Shown here one piece after another: positions 24,101 through 36,100 of a DNA stretch of 64,000 nucleotides. Within the stretch, counting starts at the first letter, position 1. Each line of letters begins with the position of its first letter. Under the pieces are notes generated by a model. That model saw only the letters and a program-made list of their open reading frames with translations, did not search any database and was not told where the DNA came from. The translations under genes and the position numbers were made by a program. This DNA comes from Apricaphanius iberus (Eukaryota > Chordata > Actinopteri > Cyprinodontiformes > Aphaniidae): the NCBI GenBank assembly GCA_028564705.1, contig JAPXFQ010000204.1, forward strand, positions 233,941 to 297,940, read 5' to 3'.

Positions 24101-27100
24101 CTCTCCACTGTCGCTATATGCTTACTCAGTATGACTGATTGCTGAGAGATTGCTGTGGTTGGAGTCTGCATCAGCGGGATACAACCTCACATCAATCACT
24201 CAACACAATAAGAGAGAAGATAAAACTTTATTATCAATTTACATAGAAAATTGATGCCTTACCATATCCACAATTAGGGCATGGGGATGTGGCCTAGAAA
24301 CAAAATCTCAGATTTTTTTATTTATTTATTTTTTTTTTTGGATTTGTACAATTTTTTTCCAATTCCTCCCCCTACTTATTAAGAAAAGCAATAAGAAAAA
24401 TGGCGGACAAATTGTGCAAAGTATTCGGCTACAGTTTGCTGTTTTTTAGCTAAGGTTTTTTGGTCTATGTGGTTTTGTTCGTCTTGGAGAGATTTGCAGA
24501 GGCTGGTTGCCTCTGTTTCAGGTGTTGGAATAGGTTTGTTGTGCTGCTGCTCTCCAACTGAGAGTGTGTGTGGCTCATTTTGAAACATAAAATGTGCCAA
24601 TGAAAACTCTGTACTGTTGCCAACTGTTGGGTCTGACCCATGAATGTTGAAGCTGGGACGGTCTGATTGTTAAGATCAGACAAAATTCCTTTTCCCACTC
24701 GGCTGACGGGCCGAACATCTCGCTTTCCCAACTTTTATTCCAAAACAGGGAGCTCCCTCTCTTTTCGAAAGAAGTAAGAGCGTTCCGTGTTTATCTTTAT
24801 CTTTTGTGATATGGGTGGAGACAGTTAAGAAAGTTTTCTTTATAACTGTATGCATGCATGATTATGTAAAGTGAGTTTCTTTCCTTGTGCGCTCTGTGAT
24901 TTTCCTGTGCTGAGTTACTAATACGGGTACACTGTGGGGTTTGTACTAGTTGATTGTCAGTTTCCTGTCTTTATTAGTGAGCAAAATTGTTAGTCTGTAG
25001 AAGTCTTGGTTCCTCTCTGTTAGTTTGATAGTGTTTGGTGTCATAGACATTCGGTTTAGCACCTGTGGAGTGCCTGTCACAAACGCGCAGCACGCAAAGG
25101 ACATTTTAATCCCTTTTTCCTCCATATTTGCCAATCAGAGTTTTATTCTCACTGATAGGAATCACGAGGTTTCTTTGTTAGAAAGGAACCACAGGCCTCT
25201 TGCTTCAAGTTAAACAATAAGTCATAAAACGGGATCATAAAACATTCCCCCTGTTCTTTATTTATTTTTTATTTTTCTCTTTTACGTGTCCTGTCTAGCA
25301 GTTTGCCACTCAGAATTGGTGTCTGAGTACCAAGTAAAAGCCCAACAGATTTACTTTCCCAAGCAGAGTATTACATCTTTGCTGTAACACTCCACTTGAT
25401 GTATATGTATTAAATAATCTTTATTAGTAATTACTGAGGGTTCAATTTCCTGAAGTCATGGACACAAAACCGAAAAAAGAAGGAAGAAAGGAAGAAGGTG
25501 AAGAAAAGAAACCGCACCAGCAGAGGCGCGAACTGACGACACAAGACAGGGAGGCAAACAAAGAACACAAGAAAACATTCCAGTCCTCCACCTCTGCCGG
25601 ATGGCAGAGAAGCGGTAAAACAAAACAAACAAAAACAACGAACTGAACAGAACCACACCAATAGTTCAGATCCAGTAAAAAAATTAAGAATTACACATTC
25701 ACTACACACAAGCATGGATTAATAAACACAATACTAATGTTTCTGTTAAGCTCCTGGTAAAAGCTAACTAATGACAATAACCTCAACTCAAGATATGTCC
25801 GTCCACACCAATGTCCCCACACCTATGTGTGTGTGCGAGCATGCAGGTCTGAATAAGGTTTCCCCATGCAAGTGATTGATAGCTGGTGTAAGGAACCGTC
25901 AATCCGTCCTACAGGAATCGACACAGACATGAAGGAGGCAGGAGACGCATGCATCCAGAGTCCCACAGAGCGCAGGAGCCGCAGGCGGACCAGCGCAGGG
26001 CCGATCACCCACCAAGAGAGGAACAGATGGAAGCCCCAGGGGAACACCAATCAGCCGCAATGCTGGGGCCCCGAGAGATCGCAGGGACGAGCCCACGGGC
26101 TCCGCCGGAAACCGGCTACGCCAGGGCGGGCCCGGAACAGGACCCGGAGGCCAGGGGATCAGGGGCACCCCGTTCCCCAGCAGGGCCCCGAGCAGGGACC
26201 CGCCGAGAGGGGTTCCCTGCCGCCGCCGCCGGGCAGGAGGTGCCAGCAGCCGATCGACGGACAATACACGCCGCCGCCACCCCGGACCAATACCCACCGC
26301 CAACAACCCGCCCCCCACACACACACCCACACGCCAGGGAGCCACAGTAAAGCCACAGCGGATTTACGCCCTCCCCAGGCCGCGCCCAGCCAGCATCTGG
26401 ACATCCAGATCTACCAGCTCCCGGGTCCAGATCCTGCCCCATGCAGAGGTCCATATCCCATTTTAAAATAGGAAGGGCTATTGATTCATCTATTCTATTT
26501 AATGGTTTGTATATTTTAGATAGCAGTTTGGGAGGGTTAAGATTAAGAAAGTCTAAAACTTTTCCTGGAATTTGTAAATCAACTGTATTGAGCCTAAATT
26601 TATTTTTTATTAATTGATTTAATTTGTTGATATTCTAAGAATTTATTCTTGTTAATTCCGTATTGTGTAACCAATGTATTAAATGGGATAAAGTCTGTTC
26701 CATCAAACATATGCTCCAGGTATTCAATTCCTTTACAACTCCAGTTTGGAAAGTTGATCATGCATTTTTTTTGTAAGATATCCGGGTTATTCCAGATGGG
26801 TGTACGCCTGCATGGGACTAGTAAGGTCTCTGTCCTTTTAAGAAATTCCCACCAAGCTGTCAGAGAGGAGCTGATACTAATACTTTTAAAACATTCATTT
26901 TGTTTTATATTTGAGCTAATAAATGATAGATCTGAAAGTTTTATCTTATTGCATAGTGTCTGTTCAACATCTACCCAGCACTCATCAATATAACTGTGTT
27001 TTACCCATCTTGATGTGTATTGGAGCCTGTTGGCTAAGAAATAATGACAAAACTTTGGTAGGTCTAGACCTCCTTTATCTTTGGAAAGATAAGCCCCCAC

Positions 27101-30100
27101 GTATCAGCTTAAAAACACTGCAGAAGTCCAAACAAATTTAGAGACAGAAGAGTCCAGAGATCTAAACCAATCAGGTGATGGTTTGCTTGGGATCATTGAG
27201 AATAAATAATTGATTCTAGGCAAAACCATCATTTTTATTGTAGCTACCCTTCCAATAAGTGATATTGGAAGGGATTTCCATCTTGCCAGATCATCTTCCA
27301 CTTTTTTTAAAAGTGGGACGTAGTTTAGCTTTGATAAGTCTGCCAGTCTTGGTGAGATGTGGATACCTTGATATGTAATATTTCCCGACCGGAGTTGCAC
27401 AGCAACGGGACCCTGGAAAGAACAGTTGATTGGAAGGACTGTAGATTTTAACCAATTTATGGAATAGTCTGAACCTCTTGAATAAGATTTTATCAACTCA
27501 ATTACCTGAGAGAAGGAAGTTTGTGAATGCTGTAGAAAGAGTAGTACATCATCTGCATTCAGACTAATTTTATGTTCTATTTTTCCCCCTGTTCTTATCC
27601 GACGAGCTGCGCGTTCGCGTCATACACCGCCTCCTCGCGTACGACGTCAGTAGGAGGCGCCCTGTGACGTGCCTAAGTGACGTCATCGCTGGTCACCATA
27701 TTGCTCAGGTCCCGGTAGTCGTCTTATCAACCGTTTGGTATAAATAGTATTTTTATGTGTTATTTTAGTTATGTTTTTAGAATCTATTTGTTTAATTGAA
27801 TTTAATCTCTGGTTTCTTTTATTCTGAGTGTGTGTGAATTATTGCAAAGAATTCATGTCCTTCAGATAGGATCGTTCTGGTGTGATCACTAATAATTAAT
27901 CATTATAAGTCTGATTATTTGTTGATATTCCCCCTTTGATTACATATAATATCTTGTTTCTAGCCCAGAGGCTAGTGGTGCGCCGATTAAATGATTTAAA
28001 GAATAATTAACTACTAATTTACAATTATTAGTTAATATTCTTAACATAACCAGATAGATCATAACAATTATTTAATTGATAATTCCCCTACACCTACCTT
28101 AAAACTTGTATGCAGGAAATGACAAAATTAAACATGAAAATTTCATCACTTGGTGTCCTCAGTCTCCAAACGTGTTTTAAGTGTTTTCAAATGAAATGGA
28201 AACATTACAAAGTGGTAAATGCTTTGCTGTTCTAACTTCCTTTGAAATGTGTTGCAAGAACCTAAATTTGAATACATAATTATCTTGAGTTATAAAAATC
28301 ACGTGAAGCACATTACATAATTTGAATTTGTGTTGTTTTCTGTGAAATACAGATTAAATATAATTTAAAGTGCTGTTTAAAGTTTGTTGTTTTTAATTCA
28401 ACAGAAATGAAACCTGATGATCTTGGAGCATGTTTAATTCAAAAATATCCAGGTTTCTTTTGGTGCAATATTAATTGTGTAAATAAGTAACCAGCAAGGC
28501 AGACATATTTGAACATTGTTTTCATAATATTTAGCTTTTATTTAAAATGTTTTCATCTTTCTTTATGTTATGAGATTTTTGTGTTGTATTATTTTGGAAA
28601 AATAATTTAACTTTTTTAAATGTATTTTGCAAAATAAATGTTATTTAAATGACATTCTACCCCTTTTTGAAATTGTTCTGCTGCAATGTATCTGGGAAAT
28701 TGAGAATACTCATAATCAGTCATTTTAACATGTATGAAGAAAAAGAAAGAATATACCACAATGCATATCGTTATCGCATATGCTTTAGATTATATTGCAA
28801 TATAAACTTGAGGCTGTATCGCCCAGCTCTAGTTTTTAGTTTGATTTTAATTAAACTAACTGTCCCAACTTTTTCTAGTTTTGGGTTGAAGAATATTTAA
28901 CTGCTTTTTCTGTGGTTGTCTAAAATCAATCAGTCAGTGTTATATCATTGTTCCAGGTATAAAGCTGCCCAGGACAACATGCCTATGATGAGAGAGGTGA
29001 AAGAAAACCCGGTAGGATGTTGGGTACAAAAAAGGGGCAAACTCCGCCCGCAGAAAGTGAAGCCAACCCGGAAATGTCAAAAACTGCAGTTCAGCCCTCA
29101 TCCGCTGGGGGCTGGATCCATAAAGGAGCTATTTCCCATTGACTCCCATGTTAAAAAGGCCAACTTCACAGCAAAAATAAACATGTTTACAGCCTGATTC
29201 AAAAAACCATTTTAGTTTAGATAGTTTAGGTTTACCATCACGACAACTCTGAGGGGGGTGAATTTTTTTCTTACTTCTCCGTTTATTTGTAATTTAATCT
29301 TGAAATGATGAATAATTAGGGGCGTGTTCCTTTTGATTGACAGGTCCGTCTAGGCTAACGCTGATGGCTAATGGTGGCTAACTGTAGCTAATAGCTTGCT
29401 CCGTAGTCTGCTCTCCCCCTCTGCTTGCGGGCAAGCTTTTAACAGCCTGGGACTAATGTAAAGACTTCAGTCATTTGGTGTTTCTGAACTCCACTATCAG
29501 TTGCCTCTGCAGTTTTTATTTGGTTTTGGATGTTAATCTGCAATTATTGCTGTGGTGTTGATTACAGTAACAGACTGTCAAAGAAGTTTATGCTTTGGGG
29601 GGAGGCTTCATACCGGTTGAAGCTTCACCAGCTGTGGGGGGGTTCTGTCAGGTGGCCGAACGGAATGCTGTTCTGGTCGGAGCTTCTATTTATTTCTACA
29701 CGCGAGTTGGAGCAGGCGATCGGTCGGGTAACAGCAGAGCAGCGAAGTTGGCAGGACCGATAAACCGCAGCATCCAGAGCGGGAGTCGGCTAGATCAGGC
29801 TGGAAGACTACAGAGCTGGACTCTAGACAGACTGGATGTTTGCTGGTTAGATCAGTACTAGTGTGAGGAACACAACGTGAGGCATGAATTAATTGATGTT
29901 TGAGATGTGAGGTGAGTCAAAACCTTTTTTTTTTGAGAGGATCTGAGTTTTCATGATGACTTTGTGACTGCTTTTTGCTGGATGTGTTGTTAAAGGACAA
30001 CTAAACACCAAATCAACTTTTTGTAGCTTATAAACTGCAGAAATATGCTTCTTATCGTGTTCTCTACATGTCCTGGTCCCTTTTTTGACAGACTAGTGCA

Positions 30101-33100
30101 AATTAGATAACATCTCTCTTTTGAGCCTAAAACCGTCTGTCTGGCGCCATCTGTGCATTTTCGGTTGCACTACATTTGAATTTCATTCCTGTACTCCCCA
30201 TTTGCTCAGGAGTTTGTGTGACGTGATTTGGTGGTCTGTGACGTCCGTCGCTCTGCCGCCGGAGTATAAAAGCAGTCAAGGCTCGCACGGCTCACACACG
30301 CCCAGTAGCGAGTTGGAATAGTGAGCGAGCGTTTTACATCGATTTTCAGGTTAGCAAGTTATCATTAGCATAGTATTTAGTTAGTTCTTTAGCGTACCGT
30401 TTCTAGAGTAGTTACTTTTCTTTTTACTACGGCTCTGTATAAGAGGGGGGAACTCGGCCACACCTCCGTAGCGAGGCGCTATGAACTGCTTGCAGCACAA
30501 AACCTGAGTGCTCCATTATGCAGATGGTTACCCCTAATTACTGACATTTTATCATTATCTATGATGAACGTAATGATAAAGGATAACCAACATCAGTGAA
30601 TTGAAAATAAAATCTAGGCTAAGAGTTTGTTTTTAATGGAATAGTTGTGATGGTGTATCTTTGTTTGTTTTTTTGCACATTCTGGAATTATTTTCTCGTC
30701 ATGCTTAGATACTTTATACCGGGCATCTCTCTGCAACACATTTTCTGCTGCAGACAATAACGTACAGTGGCTGCAGGTGCGCCTGTCGAGGCAGAATCAC
30801 ACGAAATTACTCGAGCTAATCGATATTTAGCATTAGATTTGGTAAGAACAATGTACCACTCCGAGACGGCGCTCATTCTGTGCTGCGATGCCGCTACAGG
30901 TTCGGCACCTGCTGCTGAGAACGAGACATCGGCCCGAAATGATATGACTCAGAGCCACTCAGTTACTCCACAGAACTGGAGAAAAACTCAACCTAGAAAT
31001 TATTTCCCTTTGAGGCAAAGGAGCCCGCGTTGCTGTGGCTCTCTCCGCCTTTCTGGCCGTCTGTGACTCTGCGCTGCTGCCTGCCAGTCAGTCACAGCCC
31101 AGACCACGCCCAGCCAGTATTCCCCCCCGCCTTTTTCCTGGTTCGCCAGGCAACGCCTTCTTTTGAGCCGTTTTTCAAAAATAAATGTGGGCGGGGTTAT
31201 ACTCTGGTAGGTTGTTGAGTTTTACTCTTTAAGATGAGCCCACCGATGGTAATGGAAATAACACCATATTAAGCAGTATTGACCCGACCCATTTGGGTCT
31301 TATTACATGGATATGTTTTCTCTACTCGAGATGTTTCTGGGTCTAAAGTGATCGTTTGTTGAAAAACGGCATAAAATTCTCTTAACCGCTGTCTTCTGGC
31401 TGAAACCGGCTGCAGCCTACGTTAGCTTCAGTTAGCTCCCGATTAGCTTCTTACTAGCTTGTAGCTATGTTGGCTCGGAGCATCAACCCTCCGCCCCCAG
31501 CCTCACAGCGCCACTCTCAGCTCCACCTCTTTGCCCATTTTTGGAGTTTCTGAGGGTGACGAGGCGAATGACGCAGACAAGATGGCGGCGGTGGGAACCG
31601 CCCAGTTGACTTCATTTTTGCTCTTCAGAAACCTATGGGTGACGTCAACGAAGGTTTTTCTATTATATATGCAGTCTATGGGTACAGACAATTAATAAAA
31701 ATATTCTTAAATAACACAGACTATGTTAACAGCATAATATTTACTTTAAAAGAGAGCAGTACGAATTATGCATAATGTAAATGGTAAATGGTAAATGGCC
31801 TGCATTTGTATAGCGCTTTACTCAGTCCCTACAGACCCCACAACGTAAACTATAGAGAACACACAGTTTATTAAATCTAAGCTACTAAAACTAGAACATA
31901 TGGTGAAATTACAAACACTGTTAATTTTGTTAAGGTCAAAAAATTCTTTGCTTCCTATTAAAACTCTATTTGCATTGAGTGCAGAAAGTGAGTATAATAA
32001 AAGTAAGTTTTATTTTAAGCATAAGTTTGCTCGGACTACACAAAGGCAAATGTGTCCTTTTAGTTATAGGTATACGAATATGGACTATGCTACATGGTGA
32101 CCTTAAGGGTTGTACAAATATTAATCAATGTAAAACACAATATAAGAATGAAATGATAAATAAATATGAAAAAGACCAAATTAACAGGAGTTAAGTACAG
32201 AAATAATTATCCATCTTAAATGTCCTATCTCTGAGGTATTACTTATTTTCATTGTAAGGATTTCTTTGTTTTATTTTAAATTTCGGTTGTAAGCGCCTAC
32301 TTGTACTATAATTATTTGTTGTTGGATAGGAGGCAGCTGTAAATAAGAATTTATTCTTCTTCCTGCTCCTTTACAGGCATGGTTGTAGTGTTATATTATA
32401 TATAGATAGGAAGAGGTAGAGTAGCTAGGTAGAGATAGATTAATGTAAGCCAGGTAAAGATCCGGAGCCGGTCGCGGCTTACCGCTGCGGAAGAAATGTG
32501 CCCCACAGGGGCCAGCCAGCACCGGAGAGAGGTCCCTCAAGGGGATCCTCCCGCACAGTGCGGCCGCCCATTACCTGCCGGGTTGAATCCCCCGGGCAGA
32601 CTGTGCGGACCCCACCCGTTTATCTCTTAAACGTTTCTCGCCCTCTTCAACTCTGTCCTCTCAGTTCTGTCTATTTTTCCTTAAGATAGTTGTCGACTAT
32701 CGGTCTCGTGCCGGTATTTAGCCTTAGATGGAGTTTACCACCCACTTTGGGCTGCATTCTCAAACAACCCGACTCCGAGAAGACCCCGGCATGACGGGGG
32801 CCGTTACCGGCCCTACACCGTCCACGGGTCAGGAGGACTCAGACAGAGTGTTGGTAGCCAGGTCTCCTAGTAGCTAGGAGACAGGTTAATGTTAGTAGCT
32901 ATGCTGCTTTAGGCTAGGCTGTTGGAGGACATTATTAGGGTCTGTTCCTACTTTCTCTCCTACTTCTCCCCAACTGCATGATGTGCTGTCAATTCAAGCA
33001 CTAACCTGTTTTCTATATAGTAGGTGCTCCGGATTAGCCCTGCTTGACGACCCTGACTAAGATGGCATTGCAGTGACGGAAAATTCTCCACGTCCTGCAA

Positions 33101-36100
33101 CAAACTTGTGCATCAGTTCTATTGCTCTTTCTGTGTCTCTGTTATGTATTCTCCAAGCCACAGACGGTCGCGGCAGATAACCGCTTGTGCTGAGCCTGGT
33201 TCTGCCGGAGGTTTCTTCCTGTTAAAAGGGAGTTTTTCCTTCCCACTGTCGCTGCATGCTTGCTCAGTATGAGGGATTGCTGAGAATTCCACGACGCAAT
33301 CTTCTGTGGTTCTGTAATTTCTACACTAAACATTGTATTGTAATAACTCTTTTTGTAAAGTGCCTTGAGATGACATCTGTTGTGAAATGGCGCTATATAA
33401 ATAAACTGAATTGAAAAATTGAATTGAAATTGAAATTATATTAAACGAAGGAAGATTATTGTATACGAAATTACTATTGTAGACTACCCTGTGTGAAACA
33501 AAATGAAATGAAATAATTATTTCTTTGTTTGTTTGTATTAACCACCAACCAGGGCTTCTTCCACCATTCTCTTCTAAATTGTTCTGGATGACATAGAAAA
33601 CATACTAGCAATAACTCCAGTGGTTATGTCCAACACTACTAAAGTCTTGAGTGCTGGGCTTGGGATAATTTCAAAAGTATCACAAACGACTCAAGATGGT
33701 ATCCTCTGATAAATGTTTCCTCTCAGTTTGATCTGCTAGAGTAATCGGAGCTGGATGAAGTTCAACAATGATACTTGACCTAGCATCTTAGGTCTAGTTT
33801 TTACTTTTCCATCTACAGAGGTCCAGAGATATGCAGCACCATTAATCGTTGTTTATACTTCTCCGTCAGTACTGGTACAGAGACATGCAGCACCATTATT
33901 TGTTGACACAAGGGCTTTCCATTACCTACGCAAGCACAGACCGAGTAGAGCTTAATTTTCTAATTATCCAATGGAAAATGCATGACTGTGATTGGTCAGC
34001 CCAACATCAGTCCCAGATCATTTCACCAGAACGGTGCTCTACACTTCAAAAAGAATAACCTCACCATTAAAACTAAAAAAAATGTATGTTCCATTTTCCC
34101 ATCCAAAATATTTGACTTCACAAAATCTAAATCGAGTCAACTAATATGAGCTGATTCTTTTACACTGATGTAAAGCATATTACTGTACTTGACCGACGTT
34201 TAATTCTTTGCCCTGATCCAAACACATTTCTTCACATACAACCGTATTTTGGTTATTGAACCAAGCTATTATTTCAAAATTGACAAATCTAATGTATTTA
34301 GATTGAACCAAATTAACGTTAATTTGCGTTGACACTAGTTAATTCATTTATATATAAACAAACTATATTTTCTAAATTTAATTTTACTTCAAAAATAATT
34401 TGTATTATATAATAAACAAGATGATTGGCCAAAAGATTACACCAAATGTATTTATTAATCTTAGCACAAGAATAAGAACAGGCTAGCAACTACACTGAAT
34501 GATACAAATGTGTCTCATACATCACATGACCTCAAACAATTTTAGAACAAAAATAGCAGAGCCTAACCAACTTGGGGCATTTATTTTACCTTCCTTACCC
34601 CAACAATAGACTGACACAGCAACCTCATTCCCCTGAATGACCTCCTCATTCATGGTGCCAACCACAACATTACATTTCAAATCAAGACCAAAATCAAGAG
34701 ATGATCAGAATGTTGTAAAAGGACAAATCAGAAAGACAATAAGAATGCTGTAAACACCCAAAACAGAAGAAAACAGCCGAAAACATGGTTACCCACAATG
34801 CACCCTGCACACTACTGGTCCCACATGAATTAATTTGACTCAAACTAAAGATGTTACCAGCACACAATGTGTTCGTGAATGGGTGAGTAACTAAATGTAG
34901 TGTGAAGCGCTTTGGGGTTCGTAGGGACTAAGTACAACGCTATACAATTACAGGCCATTTACAACTTACCCACTGATTAAAATCAATCAGTTTAAAAGTG
35001 TCCTTTTGAAATAAATAAATCACTGGGAAAAATGTTATGATTAATTAAATCTTACTTTGTGAAAAATATGTTTTGGAATAAAAACTGATGCAATCAAATA
35101 AAAATGGCAAAAAAAATCTAATCCGTTTCATTTCATTGTCACATTAAATAAATTAGTCTATTTTTTTCATGTAGCCATTTATTTTTTACAAGGTTTATTT
35201 AACTTTGAGCATTTTTGCAGTTGTGTACATATCAGTCAGCTTAAGTCTATGCAGAATGTTCACTAGGCACTTTGCTTTTATGGCAGAAAGTGGGTGTGTA
35301 GGAGGCAAGATATAATCCAAAATATCCTGAGCACATTTCTAGAGTGAATTACAGTATTGTGAGAGTCTAACTTATGAAGTGGAAATTGGGTGCTGCTGTG
35401 CATACTCAAAGCTTTATAGATCAGAAAATTTCTCTGTGCAAATATTTTTTTTGTATTTGCTTGATTACAGTTTTAGATGTTTAAGATGGCGCCGAGGATG
35501 GCAGCCATGGTGCTTTCGTGCGCTCTGTTTTGTTTGTTCTTGTGCGTTAACTGTTTGTCTGCGTGCTCTTATACCCGCATGGAGCTTCTGGACATTAGAC
35601 CTACCACCCCTACGGACTTATTACCAGTTTTTTTAGCATCAGCTGCGGACCTGGTCCATTTTTTGACCAAAAGAGGGAAACGGCGCCGTGGAAAGCGAGC
35701 GGGTTCACTCGTCCGCCTGCGCAGACGGGGCGCGCGCACGCCTTTACCTGGCATCTTTCTCTCAAACGTCCGCTCACTTCCCAACAAGATGGACGAACTA
35801 GCGCTGCTGATGAGAAGTAACAAGGACTTTTCCTCGTCTTGTGTTTTGTGCTTCACGGAGACGTGGCTAAGCGCGAGTGTCCCGGACAGCGCGCTTCACC
35901 TGGAAGGCTTCCATCTCCTCCGCGCGGATCGCAACGCGAAGCTCTCCAACAAAACAAAAGGCGGTGGTGTTTGCTTCTACATCAACAGCAGCTGGTGCAC
36001 GGATTCGACTGTGATCTCCCAACACTGCGCTCCTTCTCTGGAATATCTTTTCATTCACTGTAAGCCTTTTTATTCACCGCGTGAGATCGCTTCATTCATT

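Larger units (their letters stand above)
28970..31690 (+). repeat. Dispersed non-coding DNA repeat, split by a nested TTAA element
   Basis: Words such as CAGTTCAGCCCTCATCCGCT, TTCCCATTGACTCCCATGTT and, at the far end, TATATATGCAGTCTATGGG are typical of an abundant fish dispersed repeat. The outer parts are 28970-29993 and 31229-31690. A partial uninterrupted copy is at 16640-16770. No coding sequence is recognised in the outer parts, and the left border is approximate. Confidence 0.5.

Noticed and set aside
25866..26471. Proline-rich reading frames of 100-200 codons
   Set aside because: They lie antisense in the GC-rich L1 3' UTR and are better explained by low stop density; kept only as a low-interest observation.
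32461..32832. Working rDNA unit
   Set aside because: Only about 370 bp of 28S are present, with substitutions in near-invariant parts and no 18S, 5.8S or remaining 28S around it.
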